From NCBI GenBank assembly GCA_944548615.1, contig OX155980.1, forward strand, positions 39,190,475-39,254,474: a stretch of DNA of 64,000 nucleotides, read 5' to 3'. Made by a program: the position numbers and the translations under genes. Below are positions 10,761 to 24,175 of this stretch, one piece after another. The notes beneath the pieces were generated by a model, which was not told the DNA's origin, ran no database searches, and saw only the letters and a list, made by a program, of their open reading frames with translations. The first letter of the stretch is position 1; each line of letters opens with the position of its first letter. This DNA is from Micropterix aruncella. Lineage: Eukaryota; Arthropoda; Insecta; Lepidoptera; Micropterigidae.

Positions 10761-12186
10761 AAAACGTAAAACTCGTGAGCCATCCTACGGTCAGTGCCGA
10801 CTTGGCCCCTAGTGATGTTTTCTTATACCTAAAAAATAAGAGCCAATTACGCGGTCGGTGATTTTCGTCGCCAGAAGTGTGGTAGAAGAATATTATAAAC
10901 ATATTTTCGATGTCACCAAGGAGCATGAAAAAGAGTATTTACGCTCTAGTAGAATATTTTGAAAAACAATTAATTATTTTTGGCCATTCATTGTAATTTC
11001 TTCTTATGAGTTCCAGAAACAATCAGTGTGACTCTCGTTGTTTGTACAATTACACTGGTAAACGCTTATGTAGGTACTACTTAGTTTCTTCGTATCGAAA
11101 TATAAGTGGAGAAATATAGAGCAAAATAAGATAAGAGATAAAGAGTATTTATTTCCAATATCTATTACAATTGTGTAGAAATGACATTTAATTAATGACA
11201 GTTACTCAATTTAGCCAAAAGATGTCTCTTTCCAATTTACCAAAACAAAGACTATAACATAACAAGTTACAATAAAACAATTGACAATTAAAAAAAATAC
11301 ATTATATTAAATGGGTAGGTACGATGCTGAGTATTTTCTGAATATTTTAAAAAGTCGTGTGCATACATGTTAATTTTGAACAGATGAATGGATCTCTTGA
11401 AAATATCGATGTTTTTAATCGCCTTTAATCAGGCAATTTATTAAAAAGTATCTACTATTCGCCTGGAACTGGCAGTACGTGCTACGATCGGTTGGAGGTA
11501 ATGGGTTTAATTCCTGATGTCATGCCGATGTACTTCCTCGTGGGATATTGCCGAGCTCTTATTGCAATAGAATTCGCAAAGAGCTTATTGATCAAATATC
11601 GCATATACGGTCAATATCCCTAGTTTTTGGAAGTGTTCATGACATGACTGCCGTGGACCAACAACACCACTATCGCAGGTATGTATCTTTTTTGGACTCT
11701 GGTCATTTATGTAAATAATGAACCATGCAGCCACGCATAGTTACATTTTGGAAATATATCCTAAAGCGTTTATATATCCTTTCGTTAGGTTACTATCTAG
11801 TCTGGGAATCCATGCTAGTTTAATTTCGGCCATCGGGCGTACGAACGTATTATTTTACTAACACACATAAAATATTGAAAAACTCATTTAATAGAGGTAA
11901 TGGGGGTGATTTTGAATCGATAGAGAAAATATCGTATGCGAGATGAAGTCACGTTGACGTCGTTCTCTATCGCTTTTCATTTAAAATTCGAACGTGGAAT
12001 ACGGAAGTGACAGAGCTCTACGTTATCTCGTATATGAGATTTATAAAACATTGTATTGTGTAAACTAGCTAATTATTACTAGATTTTTGGAGATGATGTT
12101 AGACAGCGGAGGCTATATTCTGGACATTTAAACAAATTCAATATAGCGATGTACATAATAATCTGTATGTTCAACAATCAAAAATC
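10761..12186. other. Non-coding stretch, no gene recognised
   Basis: An 81-codon antisense frame at 10681-10926 overlaps the end of M copy 1 and has no recognised domain. The rest is AT-rich without supported features. Confidence 0.45.
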
Positions 12187-12190
12187 TTAA

Positions 12191-12431
12191 CCCCTCAAAT
12201 GAATGGCGATTAGCTCGGGTTGCCTACGGCAAAATGTATATAAATTTATATTTACATTTACATTTACATTTACATAGAGCGGGGTTTACTATAGAGCTAT
12301 AGCATTACTATAGAGCGGATTACTATAAAGCGGCGCACATTTACATTTATATTTACATTTATATAAATTTATATACATTTTGTATACATTTTGCCAAGGC
12401 ATCCCTTAAGGGACGCCTCACATTTGAGGGG
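12191..12431. mobile_element. 241-bp piggyBac-type MITE, copy 1
   Basis: TTAA flanks both ends (12187-12190 and 12432-12435), and the ends are the perfect inverted repeat CCCCTCAAATG. Further inward both ends carry GGCAAAATGTATA-like subterminal repeats. TTAA target duplication with CCC-initial termini is characteristic of the piggyBac superfamily. The interior consists of TTTACA repeats and TACTATAGAGCGG-like repeats and encodes nothing. It differs from the copy at 44269-44509 at a single base. Confidence 0.93.
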
Positions 12432-12435
12432 TTAA

Positions 12436-15130
12436 AGGAAAGATTGTCTAAAATTTGGCTACAGCTCGGCGGCTGTAGAAAAAATGATTCAATATTATCA
12501 TTTCGATTCTGACGATTCTTTAAAATATATCAAAATTCATTAAAGTCATAAATCAAATTCATCATAAATAAAAATCAAAGATAATGCCACCAGCCCACGT
12601 TCGCAATCCACCGATGCTACGATCGGTTGGTCATTTCGGCTATCCATTTTAATTTATAGTGATTCAGTAATGTCGGATATTTGCCTAAATATTACATTGT
12701 TTATATTATAATACATAATCCAATTTTTACATTTACGAAATTTCCAAATCTCAAGAATGACTTGCTAATACTACATGACAGGAACGCATAGGTAAATCAG
12801 TATCTATCAATAAATCGATAAAAAGGAATCGGTATGTACTTGTTTCCCAAACGGTTTCATTGATTCTCTAACAACTCTTTCACTACCACCTCTAATAATT
12901 TCACTTAATTATAATTAAGAAAAAATAAATAACTAATGTGTATTTAAAAAGTAAGTAGTTGAGTTATGTTTGACAAAAAGAATCTTTGAGGCTTTTTAGA
13001 AATCAAAAATATTCTGTTATATAATTATATAGAAATTATAATTTATTTCTATAATATAATTTAAATCTGGTAATAAAATTCTTCCCATTACGGCAAAAAA
13101 TATACACAACTAATACAAATTACTCAGTATAGGTAAATTATATTATAATATAAAGTAAGAGTTGTCAGAAAACTATCTTTCTAGCCGTACTTAGCCGTAC
13201 TGCCTGAGTTTCCTATACAGTTTTCTATTCAATGGCCCTCCTGACGTCACAGCGCGATTCGCTGGTATAGCCGGCCGTTTTAGAAAACGCATTTTAATGA
13301 CGTTTTTAAAAAGTTTATAACCGCTTATTATTATATATTTCGAACCAAACCTAGAATGAGTGACTCAGAACAAGAGTACTATAACTTTAGAGTATAAATT
13401 ATTCATGGATTAGTTCATTTTGTCATGATCAGTCTTGACCATTTCGATCCTGACGATACCAGCAGTAATGTTGGAAGTAGCTCCTGTGCGATTTGGTAGC
13501 AGACCACTGGTCTACATTTCAGGACATTTTTTCATCTCAGATTGGTTTCATTCTTGTGCCTGATGATTAAAGTTAAACTACATTGGACCTCCGGTCTAAT
13601 TGCGTTTCAGCGATTTTGTGGAGCAGCTCACTCCTTTCGCGGGCGATTTACGCTTATAGATTATGTAACACGGTGCGTGGAATTATCAAATATTGCTGCG
13701 TTTACGAGTTTGGTAGCTTTCGCAATGATCCCCGCGAAATGGTAATTCACCTTTCGCGCTCGGCTTTGGAGCAAACCGATCGATGGACGCGCAAAGGGAC
13801 CACGGAGAGAGACACATTGGGCACAAAACTGTGGGACATTTCATCAAATCGGTCCTGCAGTTTTTTCTGTGTGTAGTGTCATGTGACCGCGCGGACGATA
13901 GACACCGGACACACATTTTTGCGAACCACTTTTTTGGGTTCTTGATACCTTCCTCAAAACGTGAAGAAGATTCGCAAAAAATCTGATAATCCATTTTACA
14001 CGATTACAAAACTTCCAACATTATAAAACCAGTCATAAAACCGATAAGTACACTCGGGTTTCTCGGGTATCATCGATTTATAAGGACTTTTATATTTTCG
14101 TCATTTTCTTCCCTCTAAGTATTGACCCCATTGATTGATGCCACTGCAGAGCGGAACGTCTGACTCGTCATCAGTAGTCCAAAAAATATTGTTCTATCGC
14201 ACTTGCTTCTTATCGATAAGATGCAACGGATGGTCCAGACGGTATATATTTGCATAATATTCGATAATTATACCTCATTCAAGCGATTAGGTCACGGCTA
14301 CATTTAAGCATAAAATCAATGATTTAAGCAAGACAACTAACGGCTTTTGGGTTTTGTCAGTCAGATTACTCGAGATATGCAGTGCGTATACCGTTTCATA
14401 CATTACCAGGCACGGCGTACCGTCTTTATGAAACCGTGACCTTTTTTGGCCTTTTGTTTATTTATTGAGTAATAAAAATAATGATAAAACTCTGTATTCT
14501 TAAGAAAACGCGAGCTTATTGCCTGCAGGCAATATTTTAGAGCTAATCTATAGTAATGCAAATCAATTTGAAACAATTTTAACTTAGGAACTATGCACAA
14601 AAATATTTTAAACATTGAATTAATAACAGAAAATGAACTACTAAATACTTAAAATTAGAAGTGGAATATAAAAATGTCCGCGAATGAATTCAAATCAAAA
14701 TAAAAATGCATTTAGCTTATAAATAAGACAAAAAATTATAAAAATATCCTTTTTGTCAGTGTGAATGACAGAAAGCAAATTCACCTAGAATATATTACAT
14801 TCTATGATACAAGAATTCACAAGAATATATTAGATTCTATGATACAAGAATTCAAAAGAATATATTAGATTATATGATATATACATCAGATTTTCTTAAA
14901 GTGGGGTAGGCGAACCCCTGGGGCTCGGCAGTTGACTGTAGGAGGTTCGCAACAAGTTACATTATGGCGACTAACTGGCTGGTTCGTAAAATACACACAC
15001 TCTCAAAAAAATGAGTTTTGGAAAACTTGCTGGAGATTAAATATCGCTTGGATGTTTTCCCCTTCTGCATCGATTTGCTACGACGAACACCGTATCAGTG
15101 GATGCCCAAATAAAAGCTTAAATTATTCTA
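12436..15130. other. Mostly non-coding; unassigned GC-richer block at 13540-13990
   Basis: Around 13540-13990 base composition is more balanced and several overlapping frames of 60-102 codons exist on both strands. None shows a known domain, and no frame is clearly favoured. Remnants of the adjacent hAT element may begin before 15131, but I could not align them. Confidence 0.4.
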
Positions 15131-15574
15131 CATCCTTCTCACCTCTCCGACGATCTAAAAAAGTACTTTCCAGAAATGGGTAATGCTGAAGACTGGATTC
15201 GAAACCCATTTATGGTCTCAACGGAAAGGTTCAATGTTGGTTTACGCATCAAGCAACTGGGATCATTGCTGGAAATGCCCATAGTTCAAGCTGTCCAATG
15301 GTTCAAGCTGATTTTAAAAAGATTCCTCTAATTAATTTTTGGTCAGAAAGACAGGTACATAGAATATCAAGAACTCTCACGGAAAGAGATGGATTTCCTT
15401 TTGACCTTCGTGACAACCTACTTATATGAGAGTAGGTTTTCACACCTGGTTATCGTAAAACCGAAAAACTGAAATCGACTTGAACCTGAATCAGAATTGG
15501 GATTGAAAATGATTATTATTGCTCTAAAAATACACTCATTTTGTGACAAGAAACAAGCCCACCCATCACATTAA
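15131..15574 (+). pseudogene. hAT-family transposase C-terminal remnant (ZBED/FAM200-like)
   Basis: A single frame of 148 codons has two internal stops (TAA at 15329-15331 and TGA at 15470-15472) and its natural end at 15572-15574. It starts with a segment resembling the region before the hAT dimerisation domain (DLKKYFPEMG, then EDWIRNPF). It ends with the hallmark hAT C-terminus: TFVTTYLYESRFS, a lysine-rich stretch, NRLEPESELGLK, and finally KKQAHPSH. This matches the C-terminal dimerisation domain of hAT transposases, in particular the group that gave ZBED5 and FAM200-type host genes. The TGA falls where the family usually has Arg (CGA to TGA). The N-terminal zinc finger and catalytic core are not recognisable upstream. 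Confidence 0.82.
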
Positions 15575-16121
15575 TTATCAATATATTATTGCTTTTTGTG
15601 ACTGTATTATCTTTTATTTAAATTTATAAACAAAACCTTACATTCTTCTAAAAAGCTAGATAGTTTAAACGGGGTTCTTAGTCGCCAGAATCCTATAAAG
15701 TTAGAGGGCAATGAATCCTATGAATTTGCCCCCCCCCCCTTCCCCCCAACAAATAGTGCGCCCACACCATAACTAAACGGGTACACCCATGGCGTGTCTG
15801 ACCTGTATTAGTCTGATTGCCTATGAGCAAAAACTATTTGCGAGAAGGAAGCCTTCTTCGTTTCTTAACCAACTCACTAGTGATACATTCTTTTACAGTT
15901 ATAGATGCCACTCCGGAGAGCTCATTCTGCTCAGTGCGCCTGCGGTATACTCGCCTCTACGCAATTCAAAGCCAATTAATATCCCTGCTTGCATAACTTA
16001 GCAGTGAATCAAGAATTCTCACAGTGCAACTTGCGCAAGGGTGCAATTGCAAGTGGGCTATCGATTTCCAGCCCAGACATTCTACTACCAATTTACTCAG
16101 GTATATGTTACCTTCATTGTA
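15575..16121. other. No gene recognised; short poly-C run
   Basis: The stretch contains a C-run at about 15730-15746 and short chance ORFs. Nothing else is supported. Confidence 0.4.
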
Positions 16122-16516
16122 AATAATCCATTTAGGTTAAAGATAAACTTTCCAATATCAAGAGCTGACTGCTTCCTTTCATTGAATATTATTGATCCCA
16201 GCTTTTTTATATCGCACCTTTAGAAAATAAAAAAACGAAATTCGAAATTTTAAATTCCTCCATCTGTCAAGTATCTCGTCTTGTTATTTACCTTGAAATA
16301 ATAGGAAATGGAGGGATTTTACGTATAAAGAAGAATGGTTGCTTAATTTTTGAGATAATTGGATGAAGGGTGAGCGTTAATAGTTGTAAAAATAGGCCCA
16401 ACTTACTTCTACTTCTCTTTCCGCCAACAACCTACTTGTCTTTCCGCAAGTGAGAGACATTCATCATTCTCGTTTACATCTAAAGCATTCCCGAATCCGA
16501 TCAAGGTAATCCTTCC
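16122..16516 (-). repeat. Repeat family 2, isolated divergent copy
   Basis: This aligns in reverse orientation with the repeats at 49364-50518, from the AATCCATTTAGGTTAAAG end through to AATCCGATCAAGG. It has more substitutions and small indels than the 49-50 kb copies have among themselves, and it is not next to a (TA)n tract. A short frame within it encodes GFGNALDVNENDECLSLAER, almost identical to the frame in the 49.5-kb copy. Confidence 0.8.
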
Positions 16517-18223
16517 AACCGTGAATTCCTTATGTATGCCGATAATGTTAGGATGTATAAGACATTCAAAGCATCTAACGACTACAATCACATCTAACAA
16601 GATTTATGAGCTTTAGGATTACGGGTCAAGGATAATAATATGACCTTTTTATGTAATGAAATGCTTTACCACGTCTTCTATTTATATATTTATTTATTTA
16701 AATATCTTAACGCATTTCCAAAGAATATGTCCATTACTAATATTTATATCGATATATAGTCATTTACATTTATTCATATTATTAAAATGTATATTAAACA
16801 CGGCCGATATAAACATTAGCAAATGTGAATTGCCGCCGCCCAACTATGTTTTTATGTACACATATTCAGCAAGTTAAAAAACATTTTTAATGCCATAATA
16901 ACTAATAATAACTAATAATCACGATTGGAAATAATGAAAATACACGTAGAATACGGAAAATAGATATTCGCGTTCAATTAAATAAAATATTTAACAATTT
17001 AAAACAATACCATCCAAACTTAAATAATAAGAATAATCAATAAAGGGCTATTATGTTACATCAGAAACTCTCTGGATATATCAATTTCTGACTATTTCGC
17101 CGGTAATCAAGTTACATCAGGAATCAATTTTAACTTCGAAAGAGGACTTTGGTAAACACAATTTTAGTCCTTCGACTAGCATATTGAATATACTGGAGGC
17201 CATGTACACAAATTGCTTCTGCATAAAAGTGCTTTGAATTCGATGGACGTCGAAATGGATAGTTTGAGATTGTCGCGTGAAGATTCTTTGCTGGGTTCCT
17301 CTTGTTTTATCTAAATTCGTTTGATACTGACATAGCGCCGCTTTCACGTAAAGTTGTGGTACGTCCAGCAATTGATCCTAAATATAGTGGTCTAAAAAGT
17401 AGTAGTCTAATATAGTAGTAAATACTATAAAGGGTTAGGAGTAACATTCGTCACGCGGTTTAACTTCCTCTCACACATTGGAACAGTTCGTACCGAAGTA
17501 AACAAGGAATTAGATTTTGTTATAATAAATTGCCGATATTTTCAAAATTCTAAATTGGTAAATCTACTATATATTTCATTGTAGCACGTATATAGTATAT
17601 TGCAATATGCTAATATAATGTGGTTTACTTATAAATTAGCTTATTTCAAGTAACTACAAAAAAAAAAGAATTACTTTGCAATTATTATTTAAGAATTTCT
17701 ATAACCTATCTGATATTGTATCCAAAGCTTTATACTTTCGATATTGGATATTTTTACTATAGGGTAGTTTTTAAAGTTTGAAAGGATTTATAAAATAATC
17801 TGACTAAAATCTTACTTTAAACAAAATGTTTATGATAATTACAGTTGTAATCGGCATCAGATATTTTTTTACACTTCATGTAGCAGAAAAAATTGTTTCT
17901 TAATATAGTAGTTACATAAGAGCGACGTCTGTTTTTTTTAAAATAAGTAATTAGCTGAGAAAAAGTGAAATTTGTAAAGTCATAGGCAACATTTCTATAT
18001 ACGTCCGTATATCTGAGTGTCTCTCTGCGCGCACGATAAGTCAATTACGCGTTGCTTGATTTTAAATATTATTTCGTCAATAGGTTTTAGTCGTCAATGG
18101 GAAGAACTGTATGGCTTTGGCAGAATGTACTTGCGATATAAATGGAAGCTGCTATATGAAACGACTTGGTTAACCTGTTATGCGAGACAAAGTCTGTAAT
18201 ACATTTACCTATTGATTTTCGAA
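16517..18223. other. Non-coding stretch, no gene recognised
   Basis: Short frames at 16656-16877, 17117-17371 and 17817-18199 lack motifs. The sequence is AT-rich and otherwise unremarkable. Confidence 0.4.
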
Positions 18224-18567
18224 ATCGAAAAAATTGGTAGATAAAAAGATAGATAATTAAATTATCTTTAAAATGGTGCAGGTTTCATAATAATACGACA
18301 GATAGTATTTGCGTAGTAGTGGTTTTTGTGTTCGGTTAGACCTAATTTCACAAATTAATTACACTATGTAATATAAAGAAAATCTAAAATATTCAAAGCT
18401 AAGAATATTAGGAAAATGTTCTTGTTTAACATATATTTTTTTTGAATCGTAAGCAGTACTCGTTTAGACGTAATTATCAGTTTAAAATCATTAATTTTCG
18501 TTAAGAAATTTCTTCATTCGGTCGCCGCGCTGGCCTAGGCCCGCGATAAAAGCTATGCAATAGCTTA
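18224..18567 (+). mobile_element. M family element, copy 2 (5'-truncated)
   Basis: This copy contains only the right part of the element, from ATCGAAAAAATTGGTAG to GCTATGCAATAGCTTA. It aligns closely with 10411-10760 and 37865-38213. The left terminus and the palindrome are missing. Confidence 0.85.
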
Positions 18568-19139
18568 ATAAAAACAATTTTAAAGGAGTCTTGGAATAAC
18601 TTCTAAAGAATAGCGAAATTTGATTAGTCATTCAATAAAGCTCAGGGAAATATGCCAAATAGTGCATAACACTTATCGAATAATAAATTTTATATAAATA
18701 CTCGTACATACATACGTCCGACTGTACCACAAATTATTAACCATTCTGTGATTTAGGCAAACGTTGACTTAGGCAAGTTATTGGTTGATCAAAGGCGAAT
18801 ACAATTTTCAAATTTTAAGTTTTAATGCGCACAGACAAAAAAATATTTTAAAATATTTAAATGAGTATTTGTTGTTGAATATTTTTTTATAACTATGACG
18901 ATTACGATTACGATTATTGTAACTGTTTTATTTGTTATTTAACCTTTTGAATTATTTTTATATCTGATTATTTGATTATGTTTATGATCTCTGATGAATA
19001 TGAGGATTAATGTTTTTATTGTTTTATTTTATTTATTTTTGGGTAAATTTATTTATTTTATATTGTGCATTTTATTATTATTTGATTATGATTATTTAAA
19101 CTGATTATTTAAAAACTAACAAGTTTTTGATAATTTCAC
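18568..19139. other. Non-coding AT-rich stretch
   Basis: Simple GATTA/TTTATT-like low-complexity runs occupy 18890-19140. No gene is supported. Confidence 0.4.
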
Positions 19140-19376
19140 GTATTCTGTACTTTATTTATTTATTTATTTTTATTTTGTTTTTATACCTTTGCGTTTATAA
19201 AATGTCCGCCCAAGCACAAACTCTGCTTAGTTTGGTGACATCGGACAATAAACATCATCTTATAAGAGTTAAATTTCTTGCTGTGGTTTAATTTTTTATA
19301 ATATTTTATTAGAAGTATTTAGTTGTAAATTGTATTTTTTGTGAATTGCTTTATAAATAAATAAATTTAAAAAAAA
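19140..19376 (+). mobile_element. Possible LINE-type retroelement 3' end with A-rich tail
   Basis: A short, more complex segment (GTCCGCCCAAGCACAAACTC onward) is followed by AATAAATAAATTTAAAAAAA, a layout typical of the 3' end of a retroposed sequence. There is no coding frame to confirm the family, so this is a tentative call from arrangement alone. Confidence 0.35.
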
Positions 19377-22310
19377 AGGCTTCGCAAGTTGAATGAATCA
19401 TAATTATAATTCCTAGCATTAACTACCAGTCTGATTCTACTAAAATAGATTACAAGTCTATTTTTATATATACTTATAAAAGTTTAGGTATAAAATTAAT
19501 ACTATCAGAGATCCTTCATTATCTGCCTGTCTAATAGTGACCGTTGATTATCTCGGCCAATTTTAAATTTAATATGATGAAATTTGGCATAATCATAAAA
19601 CTTGTTGCCAACACTTCAAAGTAAAAAAAAGCTTTATTTGAACTATTTAGGGTTGCCGAATGGGTTTGATAAAAGTATTTTTTTCTTAGCCAGTCGAGTT
19701 AAGTATTTATTTGTAAAGCCTTATTTTGCATATTTCAAAAATTTCATCTTTTTTTGTGCCTAGGTTCAAGCGAAAACCTAAAATATGTTTTGAGATATTA
19801 GCAATTCTATTTACAAAATAAAATATTGCAGTCACGTCAATGGAAATATTTTGAAGAGCAAAAAAACAGTAAAGATTTGGACTAAAAAAGAACTTTTTTA
19901 AATGTATTAGTTTTAACAGAATCTTGAACCTGTATATTAATGGACTGCCAACGATCATTTCGAGTCAATGTGCGTGAAAATGTTTCATATCAAGAAACCC
20001 TTTCTTAAAGAGGGTACGGAACCCTCGGCGCGCGATTCAAACTCAAGTTAGGTTTCGGAGTGTTAAAATCCAAAGAGAGCGTGGCTAGAGAGAAACGCGT
20101 CCAAGAAAACTGGAACACACTCGTTCATATGTTATGTAGTTAACCGACCAGTGCTTATTCACAATATCAGATTTAAACGGCCACGCAATACCTTCAAAAA
20201 CATATATCTGCAATTGACTTGTTATTGAATCAATTACCTTTTTTTAATTTTGATTTAAAAGACAGGGAAATAGTCTACCTTGGTTGATGTTCGATAGTAA
20301 GATGAAAGAAATTTTAGATATAGTAAAAAATGTTTTAATAATGGTCTAAAAAGAACAAATTTCCGACTGACATATCGCAAGTAATACATTGTTTCCAACT
20401 ATGGAAACCTCAATCCGACTCTTCAACTATCATAATAAAAAAGCTGTAAGGATTCATACACGAGATAACGCAGAATTAATGTATTCCTTAGGGTGTCTTG
20501 CCAAAATTTTGCTCACAATTTTCGGTTTGAGTCGCAACTGTTTCCTTCACACAATAGCCAAAAAGAGGCAGGGCGGAGGAGATTTGGTGGTATCGGGTGT
20601 AAATGTGAAAGAGAATTGAACAGGCCGTTCGTTGATATGTTTGGTAAACAAAGATATATAAAGGTAAAAGAGACGGTTTGACTCGATTTGAAATAAAAAT
20701 GTATAATAGACAAGTAAATATATTAAAAGGAATAAAAAACATGACTGTCGTTACGAAAAGTGAAGGAATTGTATTTATTAAAAGGAATTGTATTTATAAT
20801 ATTTTTTTATACTGATTTTCTATGAGATATTTGTGGTTTATGTATTTATTCATATAGATCATATATATTTTAGAAATGTACACAATCAGACCTTTCACTT
20901 GACACTAAACACGATATATTTATGTTTATTTATTGACATTTGGTTCTTTAGGCAACGTTTTACTTGATATTTGGACAGTTAACGTAGCCTATTAACTCGG
21001 GATGACATAACGGTTCTAACAATACTACATACTTCTAAATCGGTTCCAGCGTTTTGAAGTTATAATGGAATAAACAAATGGGAAACTCATCTAGATGAAC
21101 CCTGAATACATTACACTCCTTTTTGTTGGGCAATCGTGTACAAAGGAAACTTTATATTTATTTATCATGGATTAAACAAAATCTCTTATTGAGAGAAACT
21201 CCATACCCACTACACGTTCGAAATTTTATTCTCTAAATTTCATATCAAAATCTAGAAACCATATCTATTTTATTGTATTTTTCTGCAATCCTATCTTTAT
21301 AATAACTAATATCAATGTGTATATCCATAGTGCAATAATAATTGTAATACCGACCTTCTTTGGACCATTTTTGGGTCCTCTTTATCACAATTTAAAAAAT
21401 ATATGTTATCATATTTGTCTCTCGATATATAAATTTACGAGGAAGGAAGTTAGACCTTTCCTAAGTTCTATTACGTTAACCGCATTCCGTTATGTCACGT
21501 AGGCGTGGGACTGGTTTGTTGATGAGTTTGTGTTGACCGGGTAGCGAACTAACCGTCTTGGCATAAATATGCCGTCACTCCGTATATGCAGAATTACACT
21601 TTATCTCATACACTTTCTACCAGTATGTGGGTTAACTGCTATAAGGCATGTTTTAGTTGAGGCGGGGCAAGATTAGGCGGTATAATACGGAGCAAAACGA
21701 TATATACATTCATTAAACTGAAGCGTTGTCTTATAAGTGAAATTCTGATTCCCGTCTCGTCGTCCCAACACCTCAAATATAAACTGTCGAAGACAGGACT
21801 AATATCAAGATGTATTTTCCCGTAACTAATAGTGTAAAATAAATATTATGAAACCACATAAAAATGTATATTATTGGGTACTTACCTATGTAATTGCTGT
21901 TTTCCACACTGGCCACTTTGAAATTGGATAATTTGGGTTTGAGTTGGAATTTCAAAATTTAAATAAATTTTAATTCAAGTACATGTTATTCTTATTTAAG
22001 AATCACCTGTTTATTTGTTATTCCGTGGTTTGTTTATGCTCAAATATTTTCGTTTGTGCGACCATGGTAAAGTTGAAAATTTTGCATTATTTTCAAATAT
22101 GAGATCCTGTGATGGTTTTTTCTATTACTATTTCTTTTCTATTCTATTTCTATTACTATACAGTTACCGTAAATGTATACCTACCGTTAAAAACTATAAA
22201 CAATGACGGAGAAACTCGTGATTAAATAACCGAGCCTAGTCAATCGCTCATCGCCACTGCTTCTGCATCACAACGTATAACCACAGATTTCACAGTAAAC
22301 AGTAGCATAG
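19377..22310. other. Non-coding stretch, no gene recognised
   Basis: Several short frames (for example 20389-20742 on both strands and 21317-21502) have no domain. No repeat pair within the window was found here. Confidence 0.4.
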
Positions 22311-22420
22311 TTGCAGGGTTCGCCGCTAGAGACTCTTGGCCACCCACCGTACTTGCCAGACCTTGCTTCAATAGAGTGTCATATTTTTTCAGAATGTAGA
22401 TTACTTTTTACAACGGAAAA
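22311..22420 (+). pseudogene. Mariner transposase fragment
   Basis: The frame encodes ETLGHPPYLPDLASIECHIF, matching the block around the last catalytic Asp of mariner transposases, usually HPPYSPDLAPSDYHLF. Several key positions are changed. Only this piece is recognisable; the flanks do not continue the alignment. Confidence 0.75.
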
Positions 22421-23029
22421 AAATCAACTTAGAAGAGTCGGTGAAAAACGCTTAAACTATAACGAAGAAATTAAAAACTCTATTAATATAAATTAGTTCA
22501 AATATGTAAAAGCATTAGCATAACTATAACAAGTAAGAATTCGATTAGGCTAAATTAGCATAAACATTAACAGTTAAGATAATTTAGGTTACGTTAGGGT
22601 ATTAGTATAGATATCTAGTGTAAATCATTTTATTAGTGTAATCATTTATTATTGTAATTGTAAACAAAGTAAGTACACATATTTAGTGTATACCAAGATA
22701 ATTAGTATAGGTTAGATTATGTTCGGTTAGGTTAGGAAGTAGGTATATTAATTTAGTGGAAAATCATTTAGTGTAAATATTTATAACTGTATATTCGGCT
22801 AGTTATTATAGGAAATATAGGTTAGTTTAGGTTACGTTAGGAAGTCAATACATCTACTTAAAATAAAACGTTATAATAGGTAATATAAGTATAATAGGTA
22901 ATAGATAATATAAGTCATATGAACACATTATTGTTAGTTACCCACTGAAAAGGCACTAGCTTTAGTGGGGAAATGTGACATGTAATTTGTATATTTTTAT
23001 GAATAAAGACTACTACCAAAAAAAAAGCA
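22421..23029 (+). mobile_element. Possible retroposed 3' end with poly(A)
   Basis: After a stretch of TTAGGTTA-type degenerate repeats, the sequence ends AATGTGACATGTAATTTG, then an AATAAAG signal, then a run of A at about 23018-23027. This resembles the 3' end of a retrotransposed transcript. It may belong with the adjacent mariner fragment only by chance. Confidence 0.35.
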
Positions 23030-23799
23030 TTATTGGGTTTCTGTCCACGAGATTTTTAAAGCAGAGGAGTTAAGCAACTCCCATTAAAATGACAAATCTG
23101 CATAAATAATAGGGGTCATTATTTCTATTAACTAATGGTATATTTTTCATACAAATCTTTCCGCCTTAAATTTCCTTTATAGAACAGCAACTACATTGGT
23201 AAGGACCCAATATTAGTCAATAGGTACATTAAGAAAAGGACACGAAAATGGTAACAAGAGAACTTTTTTTTTTCAGTTTTTCAACCCAAAGGCTGCAGAC
23301 CTGCTTTCGCGGTAAGAGAAACTAATATAAATGTAATATAGATAGCTTACAAATTAGGGAGACGAAGCGCGAAACAGAACACAAACCTTTCATTTTAATT
23401 CTCTACTGAGATGTGTTCGCAATAAAACACTAACATAGACGCAACGCACGTAAAAAGGATAAAGATTTCGGTTTTCAAAGGCACTCAAATACAAAAGGCA
23501 AGAAAAGATTTATTGATCTCATTGATCTACCCAATGGATTCGTATATCACATACCTCCTCATAATAACGATATTGTATAATACTCTTTAGAACTATTGTA
23601 CAATAGTTCTAAAGAACACACCCTTTGAGGGGAGGGTCTAAAAAGCTATGAAAGTTTCTGAAATAGAAAACGTCAGTCGATAATATATACTCCAGACTGG
23701 GGTAAGCGAAAAAGACGAGCGTCCGGCGATCGCCGTATTTACACAGGCTGAAACCAATAAAAAAGGTAGCGTTTTTACGGATTTTTTTTTGATCGGAGA
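23030..23799. other. Non-coding stretch, no gene recognised
   Basis: No supported gene. A short inverted pair around ACTATTGTACAATAGT (23591-23606) is a small palindrome. Confidence 0.4.
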
Positions 23800-24145
23800 A
23801 AACCGACCAAGACGAAAACGGAAATATCCATTATGAGCCCCTATGAGACGATTAGACCATTTCCAGATTGAAGTCAATCTGTGTGTCTGTCTGTTTGTGT
23901 ATTCCTCCACGATAGCGCCCCAACGCTTAATCCGACTGAGCTGAAATTCGGCCGGCGGGCATCATTTGTTCATGGCAAGAGTTGAAAAGTGTGTGGTTGA
24001 AATCGGCCCACCAGAGAGGCGCACTAGTCAAATATCGATGTCAAAATATTGGACTTAGAGACTTGTAATTTAATTCACAGATGCCTTGTTGAACCGAAAT
24101 GACGTAGTAACATTTTGGTTGGAAAATCTCATATACAGCACTAAT
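23800..24145 (+). repeat. Dispersed repeat family R, copy 1
   Basis: This aligns with 33735-33965 in the same orientation and with 37200-37555 in reverse. Shared landmarks are ACGAAAACGGAAATAT, the CTGTCTGTTTGTGTATTCCT run, TCCGACTGAGCTGAAATT, CATGGCAAGAGTTGAAAAG, and GGAAAATCTCATA. The copies are clearly diverged. The class is not determined; it has no coding frame or terminal inverted repeat. Confidence 0.75.
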
Positions 24146-24175
24146 AATATTTATATTCTGCCATACAACGCGAGG

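Noticed and set aside
13542..13994. Overlapping frames of up to 102 codons on both strands
   Set aside because: No domain and no preferred frame; the block is only GC-richer. Left unassigned.
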